Assembly: GCF_900100205.1 (NCBI RefSeq)
Contig: NZ_FNEQ01000005.1
Span: 124,001-188,000, forward strand
Reading direction: 5' to 3'
Length of the DNA: 64,000 bases
Origin: Duganella sp. OV510
Lineage (GTDB): Bacteria > Pseudomonadota > Gammaproteobacteria > Burkholderiales > Burkholderiaceae_D
Every line of letters starts with the position of its first letter. The first letter of the stretch is position 1. The notes beneath the pieces were generated by a model. That model was given only the letters and a program-made list of their open reading frames with translations. It did no database searches and was not told where the DNA came from. Below, in pieces: positions 1 through 9,096 of this stretch. Made by a program: the position numbers and the translations under genes.

Positions 1-1105
1 CACCAGCGAGGGTGTGTTCATCAACGGCCAGGAAGTGCGCAAGGGCGATTGCAGCGGCTACTGGTCGGCGCGCACCGTGCTGTCGGCGCCGGAGGTGGAA
101 TTCGCGGTGCTGGAGACGGCGCGCGGCGGCATACTCAAGCGCGGCCTGGCGTTCGACCGATGCGATGTGTCGGTGCTGTTGAATGTCAGCGAGGACCACC
201 TGGGCATGGATGGCGTGGATACGCTGGAAGACCTGTCGGCGGTCAAGGCGGTAGTGGCGCAGGCGGCGTCGCGCGCAGTGGTGCTGAATGCCGAGGATGC
301 TCGCTGCTGCGCCATCGGCGCGGCGCTGGATGAAAAAGTGGAGCGCATCTACTTCAGCTGCGAAGCCAATCACCCGGCGCTGCTGCAACACCTGCAAGCC
401 GGCGGCCGTGCCACCTGGCTGGAGAATGGCGCGCTGATGGCCTGTGGCGCCGACGGCATTCCGCAACGCCTGCTGGACGCCGCCGAGATGCCCTCCACGC
501 TGGGCGGCTGCGCGCGCCACAACATCGCCAATGGGCTGGCCGCCACTGCCGCGCTGATGGCCAGCGACCTGGGGCTGCACGCAATTGCCGCCGGCCTGCG
601 CACCTTTGTTTCGGACGCGCGCCACAATCCGATGCGCGCCAATCTGTATGACGTGAACGGCGTGCAGGTGATTGTCGACTTTGCCCACAATCCGGCCGCC
701 TTCGAAGCATTGGCAGCCACCGCGCGCGCCATGACGCCAGGCCGTACGGTGGCCGTGGTGACCTCGCCAGGCGACCGCCGTGAGCGCGACTTCCAGCAGA
801 TCGGGCAGATCTGCGGTGGTGGTTTTGATACGGCAGTGTTTTATGAGTGGAACAGCGAGCATCGCGGCCGTGCGCCAGGCGAACGCGCCGCCATGATGCA
901 ATCAGCCGCGCAGGCGGCACGCGGCGGCAAAGCTGGCGTGCTGCTGGAAACCGATCCGGCACAGGCGCTGCGCCTCGGCCTGTCGCAATGCCGTCCAGGC
1001 GATGTGCTGGTCTACGCCTGCGGCTCGTCCGTCTCGGAACTGGTGGAAGCATTGCGCCCTGTCGATCCGGTCAGCGCAGCGCGCATCGACGCCACACTGG
1101 TATAG
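1..1105 (+). CDS. cyanophycin synthetase-like Mur ligase, C-terminal part (5' end outside window)
   Basis: The reading frame is open from base 2, so this is the 3' part of a longer gene. The translated part is the Mur-ligase (M) domain of cyanophycin synthetase, which joins Arg to a poly-Asp backbone using ATP. Visible family motifs are LETARGGIL, the NVSEDHLGMDG segment, LNAEDA, DFAHNPAAFEAL and TSPGDRRERD, and the end CGSSVSELVEAL. The P-loop and any ATP-grasp domain would lie upstream of the window. It is clearly paralogous to the convergent gene at 1253-3319. Whether the full protein is a canonical CphA cannot be judged from this fragment. Confidence 0.85.
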   Translation, partial: TSEGVFINGQEVRKGDCSGYWSARTVLSAPEVEFAVLETARGGILKRGLAFDRCDVSVLLNVSEDHLGMDGVDTLEDLSAVKAVVAQAASRAVVLNAEDARCCAIGAALDEKVERIYFSCEANHPALLQHLQAGGRATWLENGALMACGADGIPQRLLDAAEMPSTLGGCARHNIANGLAATAALMASDLGLHAIAAGLRTFVSDARHNPMRANLYDVNGVQVIVDFAHNPAAFEALAATARAMTPGRTVAVVTSPGDRRERDFQQIGQICGGGFDTAVFYEWNSEHRGRAPGERAAMMQSAAQAARGGKAGVLLETDPAQALRLGLSQCRPGDVLVYACGSSVSELVEALRPVDPVSAARIDATLV

Positions 1106-1159
1106 GACCGGAATCTGGCGCCGCACATCGATGCGGCGCCAGGCCTCAGCCACAGCTCG

Positions 1160-1259
1160 GTGGCTATTCGAGCCACAGCAACTGCGCAGTGGCTATTTCA
1201 AGCCTCAGCCACTGCCAGGTGGCTATTTTAAGCCGCTGGCGCGGAGGCTATTTCAAGCT
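1160..1259. repeat. four-copy tandem repeat between convergent ligase genes
   Basis: Four copies of a 15-16 bp unit close to GTGGCTATTTCAAGCC start at 1160, 1189, 1219 and 1244, giving periods of 29, 30 and 25 bp. The last copy contains the stop codon of the minus-strand ligase. The copies sit in the short gap between two convergent paralogous genes. There is no spacer diversity of CRISPR type and no T-run, so its role is unknown. Confidence 0.8.
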
Positions 1260-3319
1260 GCTGGCGCGGCCTGGGTTTCCAGCCGGTCGGCCGCCGGCGG
1301 ATCGATGGCGCGGATCGCCTCGATCAGCGTCGCCACCTCCGTGCCGCAAGCGAACACCAGCACATCCCCAGGCTGGCAAGCCCGATACGCCGCCTGCACC
1401 GCCTCAGCGTCTCCCTCATAGCTACGGACTGCCGCCCCACCATCCGCACGCGCACCGGCGCTGATTAATTCAGCCGCCTCGCCATGGCGGCGATTCCGGC
1501 TTTGTGACTCATACACAAACAATTCGTCAAAGTGCGCCGCGCAGATAGCACCCGTGCGAGTCAGGTCTTCGTCACGGCGATCGCCGGGCGAAGTCACCAC
1601 TGCCAGCACGCGCCCAGGCGCCTGGCCGGTTGCCTTGCTTTGTCCCTGCCCTTGCGCCAGGCCGCGCGCCAGCGTCGCCAGCGCCGCATAAGCCGCCGGG
1701 TTATGCGCATAGTCCAGCAGAATACGGATGCTCCCCAGCTCAAACACATTGGAACGCAAAGGATTGGTGGCCGCATCCGACTCGAAGCTGGACAAGCCGG
1801 CGCTGATCTGCGCCACGCTGAAGCCGCAGGCCATCAATGCCGCTGCCGCCGCCATGCTATTGGCGATGTTGTAGCGCGCCAGGCCGCCGCAGGTGGCGGG
1901 AATGTGCGTGGCCGGCATCAGGCGCTGACGTACCTGCCGCTGGCTCAGCATGATGATGTCATTGTCCAGCCATATCGCATCGCCGCCCTGCTGCAAATGC
2001 GTTTGCAGCACCGGGTTATCGGTCTTCATGGAGAAGTACACGACCCGCGCGTCCGGCGCCAGGCGCGCACGCGCCGCCACGCAATGGCCATCGTCGGCAT
2101 TCAGTACCGCCACGGCAGCCGCCTGCACCACCAGCGACTTCACGCGCGCCAACTGCTCCACCGTCTCCACGCCGTCCAGTCCCAGATGATCGTCCGACAC
2201 GTTCAACATAACGCCCACGCTGCAACGGTCATATGCCAGGCCGCGCTTGAGCAGCCCGCCACGCGCCGTTTCCAGCACCGCAAACTCGGTCTCCGGCGAA
2301 GCCAGCACGCTGCGGTGCGACCAGTAGCCGGTGCAATCGCCGCCGGCATACACCTCACCGTCAAGCGAAATGCCCTGCGTGCTGGCGCAGCCGGTACGGT
2401 AGCCCGCCAGCTGGACGGCATGCGCGATCATCAGCGTGGTGGTGGTCTTGCCATTGGTGCCGGTGATGCCGATGACCGGAATCCGGCCCTGCTGCGGCTC
2501 CGCATGCAACTGCCGCAACAGCATGCGCTGCTCATCGCTCGGCGGCACGGCGGCGCGTATGTCATCCACCTGCGGGCCGCGCCGGCCCGGCAGCACATCC
2601 ACCTGAGCATGCGCCAGGCCCAGCGTGGCGGCGGCGCGTTCGCACATCTGGCGCACTTCCGCATCCTCATGCTGCGCCCGGCCGTCCAGCACCTGCACCC
2701 GCAGTCGTTCGCCGGGCCTGCGCTGAGGATTGTGAAAGTCTTCGGCCGGCACGCGCACCTGCGCCTCGATCAGCAAGGAACGCATCAACTGCCGCTCGCG
2801 CAGCAAGGTGGCGCTCAACAGACGATTATCGTCGTCCGCATCGGCCAGATAACGCCACTGGCGCTTGCCCCAGCCCAGCCGGATCAAGCCCCCATGCTCG
2901 CTGATGCGCTGCACCGGAATGCCGATGGCGGTAGCCTCGCGCAACACCGCCAGCGCAGCGGGCGGCAGTTGCATCGATTCCGCCAGCGTGCGCACGGTGC
3001 GCACAGCAGCGCCGATGTCGGGTTGCTCGCCACGCTCGGTAGCGGAGATCAGATCGACCGCAGCAGTCAGTGCGGCTTGCGCCACGTGTTCGACCGCATA
3101 CTGCACCACCACGCGCCATTGATCGGGCTCGCCGGCCACCGGCTCGGCATGCATGAACTCCACCGGCTCACCACAGGCGTGTTGCAGGAAGCGCGTGGTG
3201 TAGGCAGCTTGTGGTCCGGCTTCCGGAAATGAAGATTCCACCACCGCCACGATGCACGGCAATGGACAATACAAATTGGCGCCGCGTAGCAGGCGCTGTT
3301 GCAGGATGCGCATGGTCAT
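1253..3319 (-). CDS. cyanophycin synthetase-like Mur ligase with reduced ATP-grasp region (CphA2-like)
   Basis: About 688 residues. The N-terminal ~160 residues resemble the CphA N-domain. A short stretch follows that still shows ATP-grasp entry motifs (LREATAIGIPVQRI, LGWGKRQWRYLA), but most of the ATP-grasp domain is absent compared with ~870-residue CphA. The Mur-ligase domain is complete: P-loop GITGTNGKTTTT near residue 295, then LETARGGLLKRGL, NVSDDHLGLDG, LNADDGHC, DYAHNPAAY and SPGDRRDED. This layout fits CphA2-type enzymes, which polymerise beta-Asp-Arg dipeptides with one ATP site; that assignment is inference. The start at 3319 gives an ATGA overlap with the upstream methyltransferase; 3313 is an alternative. 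Confidence 0.75.
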   Translation of the reverse strand: MTMRILQQRLLRGANLYCPLPCIVAVVESSFPEAGPQAAYTTRFLQHACGEPVEFMHAEPVAGEPDQWRVVVQYAVEHVAQAALTAAVDLISATERGEQPDIGAAVRTVRTLAESMQLPPAALAVLREATAIGIPVQRISEHGGLIRLGWGKRQWRYLADADDDNRLLSATLLRERQLMRSLLIEAQVRVPAEDFHNPQRRPGERLRVQVLDGRAQHEDAEVRQMCERAAATLGLAHAQVDVLPGRRGPQVDDIRAAVPPSDEQRMLLRQLHAEPQQGRIPVIGITGTNGKTTTTLMIAHAVQLAGYRTGCASTQGISLDGEVYAGGDCTGYWSHRSVLASPETEFAVLETARGGLLKRGLAYDRCSVGVMLNVSDDHLGLDGVETVEQLARVKSLVVQAAAVAVLNADDGHCVAARARLAPDARVVYFSMKTDNPVLQTHLQQGGDAIWLDNDIIMLSQRQVRQRLMPATHIPATCGGLARYNIANSMAAAAALMACGFSVAQISAGLSSFESDAATNPLRSNVFELGSIRILLDYAHNPAAYAALATLARGLAQGQGQSKATGQAPGRVLAVVTSPGDRRDEDLTRTGAICAAHFDELFVYESQSRNRRHGEAAELISAGARADGGAAVRSYEGDAEAVQAAYRACQPGDVLVFACGTEVATLIEAIRAIDPPAADRLETQAAPAA

Positions 3320-4278
3320 GCATCCCTGCTGGCGACCAGCCACACGGCGGCGATACGGTCCGCGCCCGCATAAGCAGGCGTCTCCAGTTCTTCGCCAAAG
3401 ACATCGGGATCGATTTCCTCGTAGGTCCAGCGCAGGCCTGCCTCGTCCAGCAGCGCGGTGGCATGACGGAAGAAAGGATCGTCACCGTCTGTCACGGCGA
3501 CACCGGTGTACAGCCATAGCGCGCCGCCGCTGGCCAGCCGGTTGATGGCCGCCTGCACGATCTGCAGCGACAGGCCGGCGCCCAGCTCACCGCCACCATG
3601 GCGATACGCACGCTCAGTCGCATCCAGCAGGTAGGGCGGATTGGCGACGATCAGGTCGAACACGCCATCCAGCTGGTTAAGCAGATTACTGTGGTGGACG
3701 GCGGCATTGTTCACGCCGGCCAGGCGGATATTGATGTCGGCCAGCGCCAGCGCGCGGTCGTTGATGTCCACCGCCAGCACGTCGGATTGCGGGAAGCGTC
3801 GCGCCAGCGTGATGGCGGCGACGCCGCTGCCACAGCCGATATCGACGATGCGGCGCACAGGATCGCGCGCCGGTACTGGCGTCTGCTCCATCGCACGCAC
3901 GAAGCGCGCAGTGTCCGGGCCGAAGAATACCGCATCCGCCTGGGTGGTTGGATAAGCCGAATGGAACAGCCATTCACCGGCCAGCGTCGACACGCGCACC
4001 GTGCTGCGCAGCAGTCCGTCGTGTTCCGCCACCACGTCGGCAGCGCGCATGCAGGCCAGCAGTTCAGCATCCACCGCATCGGCGGTGAATGGCCTGCTCC
4101 AGCCGAAGATGTCACGCAGGCTGGCCATCTGTGGCGCGACCGGGCGTGCCAGCACGCGTGCCTGCGTGGCGGGCGTCACCGTGGTGAATTGATATTTGCG
4201 CGCGCGCAGCGCGCCGCCCAGCGCCAGCAACGCCTGTTGCTGAATTGGCTGTAGAGTGGGAATGTCATGCGTGGTCAC
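3316..4278 (-). CDS. class I SAM-dependent methyltransferase
   Basis: A 320-residue protein with the SAM-binding motif DIGCGSG (residues ~146-152), acidic VDIN at the end of beta-2, and the catalytic motif NPPY near residue 212. NPPY is typical of N-methyltransferases acting on glutamine or bases (HemK/PrmC, RlmG, TrmN6 types). The first ~130 residues form an extra N-terminal region with no motif I recognise. It overlaps the downstream ligase by ATGA, so the two are probably co-translated. The substrate is unknown; a link with the ligase is suggested only by position. Confidence 0.75.
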   Translation of the reverse strand: MTTHDIPTLQPIQQQALLALGGALRARKYQFTTVTPATQARVLARPVAPQMASLRDIFGWSRPFTADAVDAELLACMRAADVVAEHDGLLRSTVRVSTLAGEWLFHSAYPTTQADAVFFGPDTARFVRAMEQTPVPARDPVRRIVDIGCGSGVAAITLARRFPQSDVLAVDINDRALALADINIRLAGVNNAAVHHSNLLNQLDGVFDLIVANPPYLLDATERAYRHGGGELGAGLSLQIVQAAINRLASGGALWLYTGVAVTDGDDPFFRHATALLDEAGLRWTYEEIDPDVFGEELETPAYAGADRIAAVWLVASRDA

Positions 4279-4391
4279 AAAAGCTCCTGTAAAGCACCAT
4301 ACTGACGCACAAGCGTTATCGCCTGAGTGCGCTGGCGCACATAGCGGAGTAAAAGTCAGCGCTGCGGACAGCGACGCTGATGCTATGGCGC

Positions 4392-5906
4392 TCAGAGCGC
4401 CTTCAGGGTGCGGATCAGGTCACTCAGCCGGTACGGCTTGGCGATCAGTTCGAAGTTGCCGACGTCCGGCATTTGCTCGCGCAGCGCGGTCTGCACGTAA
4501 CCGGAAGCCAGCACCACTTTCAGGTGCGGGAAATCCTGCAATGCCGTCTTGCCCAGCTGGACGCCACTCATGCCCGGCATGACCACATCGCTGAACAGGA
4601 TGGCGACATCGGGATTCAGACGCAGCGTCTCCAGCGCCTGCGGGCCGTTGTCGGCCGCCAGCACTTCGTAACCGAGGTGGCTGAACAGGCTGATGGCGGT
4701 TTCCAGCACATCCGGCTGATCATCCACCAGCAGCACTTTCTCGGCACGCGGTGGGCCACTCTCCTCGCCGGCGCCCTGATTGCTCACCGCCGGGAAGTAC
4801 AGCGACACAGTCGTGCCCTCGCCGACGCGCGAATCCAGCGTCAGCGTACCCTGGCACTGCTGCATCAGCCCATACACCTGGCTCAATCCAAGGCCGGTGC
4901 CCTTGCCGATTTCCTTGGTGGTGAAAAAGGGTTCGATAGCGCGCGCCATGGTTTCCGGCGTCATGCCGCTGCCGCTGTCCTTGACTAGCACACGCACGTA
5001 GCGGCCCGCCGGCAAGCGGTCCACTTCATTATCCGCCAGCGTGACGGCCGACAGGTCGAGCTGCACGTCGCCCTTGCCATCCATCGCATCGCGGGCGTTG
5101 ACCATGAGGTTGAGCAGCGCCGATTCAAACTGGGTCGGGTCGAGCATCGCTTGCGGCAGCTCGGCGTCGAGATGCAGGTGCAAGCGCATGGCGTCCGGCA
5201 GCGCGCGCCGCAACACCGCTTCAAAGGAGCGGATCACGCGGCCAGCGTCGTGCGGCTCCTGGCGCAAGGGTTGCTGGCGGGCGAAGGCCAACAATTGCTG
5301 CGTCAGCGAGGCACCACGCTGGGCCGCGCGCGACATGGTATCGATGGACTTGGTGACGATGGCGGGATCGCGCGACATGCGCATCAGTTCCAGCCCGTTC
5401 ATGATGACGTTCAGCAGATTATTGAAGTCGTGCGCGATGCCGCCGGTCAGCTTGCCGATGGCTTCCAGCTTCTGCGACTGGAACAGCTGTTCGCGCGCGC
5501 GCTCCAGCTGCTCGGCGGCGACACGGCGCTCGGTGATGTCGCGCGTGATCTTGGCGAAGCCCAGCAGCTCGCCTTCCGGATTGACGATCGGATCGATCAC
5601 CACGCTGGCCCAGAAGCGGCTGCCGTCCTTGCGCACGCGCCAGCCCTCATCTTCGAACTTGCCGGTGGTGCGCGCCACCTCCAGCGCATGCGCCGGGCGG
5701 CCACCGGCGCGGTCCTCGTCCGTGTAAAACATGGAGAAGTGCTGGCCGATGATCTCGTCAGGATGATAGCCCTTGAAACGCTGGGCGCCAGCGTTCCACG
5801 TCACCACCACGCCCTGCGGCGACAACATGTAGATCGCATAGTCGGTCACGCCCATGATGAACTGGCGGAACCGCTCTGCTTCAATCGCGTCTACACTAGG
5901 CTGCAT
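4392..5906 (-). CDS. PAS hybrid sensor histidine kinase
   Basis: A soluble 504-residue kinase. A PAS/PAC sensor covers residues ~10-128, ending in the characteristic FAKITRDITERR. The dimerisation/phosphoacceptor segment is GGIAHDFNNLL with His159, followed by the HATPase domain (N-box VNARDAM, G1 DSGSGM, G2 GTGLGL). A C-terminal receiver starts VLLVDDQP, with phosphoacceptor Asp440 in FSDVVMPGMSG. No membrane segment is visible, so it senses a cytoplasmic signal. The start has the SD AGAGGA. Its target is not identifiable from the neighbours. A hairpin GGCGCTCAGAGCGCC at 4387-4401 overlaps the stop codon but lacks a T-run. Confidence 0.88.
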   Translation of the reverse strand: MQPSVDAIEAERFRQFIMGVTDYAIYMLSPQGVVVTWNAGAQRFKGYHPDEIIGQHFSMFYTDEDRAGGRPAHALEVARTTGKFEDEGWRVRKDGSRFWASVVIDPIVNPEGELLGFAKITRDITERRVAAEQLERAREQLFQSQKLEAIGKLTGGIAHDFNNLLNVIMNGLELMRMSRDPAIVTKSIDTMSRAAQRGASLTQQLLAFARQQPLRQEPHDAGRVIRSFEAVLRRALPDAMRLHLHLDAELPQAMLDPTQFESALLNLMVNARDAMDGKGDVQLDLSAVTLADNEVDRLPAGRYVRVLVKDSGSGMTPETMARAIEPFFTTKEIGKGTGLGLSQVYGLMQQCQGTLTLDSRVGEGTTVSLYFPAVSNQGAGEESGPPRAEKVLLVDDQPDVLETAISLFSHLGYEVLAADNGPQALETLRLNPDVAILFSDVVMPGMSGVQLGKTALQDFPHLKVVLASGYVQTALREQMPDVGNFELIAKPYRLSDLIRTLKAL

Positions 5907-6023
5907 AGTAATCCTCTTGGCTCTTTTGCGTGAATTTTACTTGAGAGCAAAGGAAAACTGGTGAACTGTGCGCACCCCGCCCTCGTCCAGGACAAAACGC
6001 GCACGCTGTACGGCTTAGTTGCC

Positions 6024-8342
6024 TTATTTGCCGATTACCTTGACCGCTGCCGAGCCGCCGCCAGACAGCTTGCCGGCAGCATCGTCCCATTTCAGGACGG
6101 TGACGGTCGACTTGCCTTTTTCGTAGTCGTAGCTGACGCCATCGTCGTCGTACAGGCGGAATTCACCGCTCTTGCCCGGATAGACGTTGATGCTGGCGAT
6201 CGCCTGTCTGGTCGCGGTCGACTGGATCTCGGCGCCCACCGGCACGATCGAGCCGGCCTTGACGAACACCGGAATCTGGTCGATCGGTGCGGCCACCTTG
6301 ACCCAGCGGCCGCCGGACAGCTTCTCGTTGGTCCAGTAGTTATACCAGTCGGCGCCGGCGGGCAGGTAGACATCCTTCGAGGTCTGGCCCTGCTCCGTCA
6401 CTGGCGCCACCAGGAAGGCCGGGCCGAACATATACTGCGTGCCGATGTTGGCCACATTCGGATCGCTGGCGAAGTCCATCCACAGCGGCCGCATGAACGG
6501 CGCGCCGGTATCGTGCGTGTACTTGGCCTGCGAGTAGATGTAAGGGATCAGTTCATAACGCAGCTTGTTAAAGCGCGCCATCACCGCCTCCGCCTGTTTG
6601 CCGAAGGACCAGATCTCACCCTCCTTGCGGTCGCCGTGCAGGCGCAAGGTCGGCAGGAAGGTGCCGTATTGGAACCAGCGCGTCATCAGTTCCGGATAGT
6701 CGCGGTAGTTGCCGACCACGTTGACCGCGTCCGACGGATCGAGCAGCGGATTTTGCACGTCCGACTGCACCTGCGTCAGCTTCTGCCAGCCGCCGATGTC
6801 ATTGCCCCAGTAGGCGATGCCGGAGGCTGTCATGTTCAGGCCAGTCGGCACCTGGCGCGCAAAGGCTTCCCAGGTCGGCTTGATGTCGGAGGACCAGAAC
6901 AGCGCACCGCTGCGCTGCGAACCGAGATAAGCGGCGCGCGACAGGATCAGCACGCGTTTGTTCGGCTTCCACGCGCGCAGATTCTCGGCCACGCCTTCGA
7001 CGTGCAGCAGCGGGAACAGGTTGTGGTAACGGTCGCCCGAGCCGATCGAATAGAAGAAGCCACTCGGCACCAGGTCCGGCTCGGTCTCGTCCAGCCATGG
7101 GTAATCGAAGCCTTGCGACAGGATGTTGTCGCGCGCCTTCTCCCAGAACCACTTGCGCGCCGCCGGGTTGGTGGCGTCGATCAGGCCACCAGTGCGGTCG
7201 GAGCGGAACGGCAGACCGTCGACGGTCTTGCCTTCCTTGTCCTTCAGCAGATAGCCTTTGCTATCCAGTTCATTGAAATAGCGGCCCGATGTTTCATAGC
7301 GCGGCCAGATCGAGATGATGGACTCCATGCCCATGTCGTGCAGCTGCTTGTTCATGCCCTTCGGATCGGGGAACTGCGCCGGGTCGATATCCATCTGGCC
7401 CATGCGGGTCCAGTAGAACCAGTCCAGCACCATGATATCCAGCGGGTACTTCTTCTCGCGGTAGGTCTTCGCCACGCGCATCAGCTCCTGCTGGCTGTCG
7501 TAGCGGGCTTTCGACTGGATCAGGCCGAAGGCGGACTTCGGCGGGATCGGCGTCTTGCCGGTGACGCGTGCGTAGCCCGAGTAGATCTCTTCCGGTGTCG
7601 AACCGGTGATGATGAAGAAGCTGACACGTTCGCCCACATTCGACTGGAAACCGGTGCGGCCATTCACGCCGGCGACAAAGCGCGTGGCGGATGGATTATC
7701 CCAGACGATGCCATAGCCCTTGGACGACACCATGAACGGCACGCAGACGCTTTCGCCGGCCGGCGCATCGTACCAGTGCTTGCAATCGAGGACGCGGCCG
7801 CGCAGGTCCAGCGGACCAAGCGACTCCTGGTTTTGCCCCATGCCATAGTAGTGCTCATCGCGCGCCACCGAGAACGAAGCGCCGACCTGGAAAGTCTTCT
7901 CGGTGTTGACCGTCTGTGGCGACATTTCCCAGCCGGTCAGGCTGACCACCTGATCGCCTTTGGCGTTCAGCACTTGCAGGCCGACCGGCGCCAGCGACGG
8001 CGCGAAGTATTTCTGGCCCTGGGTCGGCACGCTTGGCGCCGGCGCCGGGTTCACCCGCACCGTCATGGCGCTGGACGCGAACACGTCGCCTTCCTTGCCG
8101 CCGCTGTGGCGGAAAGCCTTGTTGTCGGCGTTCTTCGGCAGGATGCCGTAGCCTGGGCCTTTCAGCACCTCGTCCTTGTCGACGGCGATGGTGACGTGGA
8201 CCACGTTCGGGCCATAGGCCTCGATCGACACAAAAGCGCCGTCGCGGTCCAGCGTGGCGATGGGTGCAGCAAAAGCGGAAGTGGAAATCGCAAAAATCGA
8301 TGCGAGCGCGGTACATACCGGCGTGTGTGCGAGCTGTCTCAT
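6024..8342 (-). CDS. secreted glycoside hydrolase family 31 (alpha-glucosidase/alpha-xylosidase type)
   Basis: A 772-residue protein from the chosen start, which has SD AGAGG and begins a clear signal peptide (MRQLAHTP to TSAFA, cleavage before APIATLD). It has the GH31 layout: N-terminal beta-sandwich, then a TIM barrel carrying the nucleophile motif WLDETEPD and the acid/base region ALFWSSDI after LSRAAYLGSQR. C-terminal beta domains follow with the YDDDG loop. GH31 retaining enzymes release terminal alpha-linked glucose or xylose. The WLDETEPD form occurs in several bacterial alpha-xylosidase and transglucosylase members, so substrate is open. It stands alone, without transporter or regulator beside it. 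Confidence 0.88.
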   Translation of the reverse strand: MRQLAHTPVCTALASIFAISTSAFAAPIATLDRDGAFVSIEAYGPNVVHVTIAVDKDEVLKGPGYGILPKNADNKAFRHSGGKEGDVFASSAMTVRVNPAPAPSVPTQGQKYFAPSLAPVGLQVLNAKGDQVVSLTGWEMSPQTVNTEKTFQVGASFSVARDEHYYGMGQNQESLGPLDLRGRVLDCKHWYDAPAGESVCVPFMVSSKGYGIVWDNPSATRFVAGVNGRTGFQSNVGERVSFFIITGSTPEEIYSGYARVTGKTPIPPKSAFGLIQSKARYDSQQELMRVAKTYREKKYPLDIMVLDWFYWTRMGQMDIDPAQFPDPKGMNKQLHDMGMESIISIWPRYETSGRYFNELDSKGYLLKDKEGKTVDGLPFRSDRTGGLIDATNPAARKWFWEKARDNILSQGFDYPWLDETEPDLVPSGFFYSIGSGDRYHNLFPLLHVEGVAENLRAWKPNKRVLILSRAAYLGSQRSGALFWSSDIKPTWEAFARQVPTGLNMTASGIAYWGNDIGGWQKLTQVQSDVQNPLLDPSDAVNVVGNYRDYPELMTRWFQYGTFLPTLRLHGDRKEGEIWSFGKQAEAVMARFNKLRYELIPYIYSQAKYTHDTGAPFMRPLWMDFASDPNVANIGTQYMFGPAFLVAPVTEQGQTSKDVYLPAGADWYNYWTNEKLSGGRWVKVAAPIDQIPVFVKAGSIVPVGAEIQSTATRQAIASINVYPGKSGEFRLYDDDGVSYDYEKGKSTVTVLKWDDAAGKLSGGGSAAVKVIGK

Positions 8343-8428
8343 ATGCCTCTCTTGAAATGGAGATGTGCCTGCATTGTGCTTCTTCATTTTCAACAAAGCA
8401 ATTATGAAAATCACCAAATTGGACTATG

Positions 8429-9037
8429 TTATGTCGTCATCAACTCTCTCCTGGCCTGGCCGATCACCTGCCGCGCGCCGCTGACCGCCAATCCACCCAT
8501 CACCAGCGCCACCGCCAGGTCCGGCCAGGCGCTGCCGGCGCCAAACACGCCCAGCGCCGCCAGCATCACCGCCACATTGCCAATGGCGTCATTGCGGGTG
8601 CACAGCCACACCGAGCGCATATTGGCGTCGCCGTCGCGATAGGCGTACAGCAGCAGCGCGACGCCGCCGTTGACCAGCAATGCCAGGAAGCCGATCGTCC
8701 CCATCACCAGCGGCTGCGGCGTACTGCCTGTGGCCAGGTCCCACGCCACTTTGGCCAGCACGAAAGCGCCATAGGCCGCCATGGTCCAGCCCTTGATCAG
8801 CGCCACGCGGGCACGCGCCGACGCGGCGGCCGCCAGCACCATCAGCGACAGTGCGTAATTGCCGGCGTCACCAAGGAAATCGACGGCGTCGGCCAGCAGC
8901 GAGGCCGAGTCGCCACCCAGGCCGCCGGCCAGCTCGACGAAGAACATCAGCGCGTTCAATACCAGGGCGATCCACAAGATACGGCGGTAGCGGCGATCGA
9001 CCGCCGGCTTGGGCGGTGCACAACAGCATCCAGACAT
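8429..9037 (-). CDS. CDF-type cation transporter, short form
   Basis: A 202-residue inner-membrane protein with about five to six hydrophobic segments and the cation diffusion facilitator pattern (LLADAVDFLGDAGNY in TM2 and a second acidic site, TRNDAIGN). It begins MSGCCCAPP, a cysteine triplet that may bind soft metals. It ends shortly after the last membrane segment, without the usual cytoplasmic metal-binding domain. The start at 9037 has the SD GGAGGG. It is transcribed divergently from a CadR/PbrR-type regulator through a MerR-type promoter, so efflux of Cd, Pb or Zn is the likely role. Confidence 0.85.
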   Translation of the reverse strand: MSGCCCAPPKPAVDRRYRRILWIALVLNALMFFVELAGGLGGDSASLLADAVDFLGDAGNYALSLMVLAAAASARARVALIKGWTMAAYGAFVLAKVAWDLATGSTPQPLVMGTIGFLALLVNGGVALLLYAYRDGDANMRSVWLCTRNDAIGNVAVMLAALGVFGAGSAWPDLAVALVMGGLAVSGARQVIGQARRELMTT

Positions 9038-9062
9038 AAGCCCTCCTTTACGATATAGTCGC

Positions 9063-9093
9063 ATTACAAACCCTGAAGTAACTACAAGGTCAA
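9063..9093 (-). promoter_or_regulatory. MerR-family (CadR/PbrR-type) promoter of the CDF exporter
   Basis: On the minus strand, -35 TTGACC (9088-9093) and -10 TGTAAT (9063-9068) are separated by 19 bp, the stretched spacing MerR proteins require. The spacer holds a dyad with arms ACCTTGTAG and CTTCAGGGT (9070-9090), close to the known pbr/cad operator type. It lies immediately before the regulator gene. Confidence 0.85.
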
Positions 9094-9096
9094 GCG

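Noticed and set aside
1160..1259. Possible CRISPR array
   Set aside because: Repeats are imperfect, only 15-16 bp, spacers are short and similar to one another, and no cas genes are present.
4387..4401. Terminator after the PAS hybrid kinase gene
   Set aside because: The GGCGCT/AGCGCC stem overlaps the stop codon and has no T-run on either strand.
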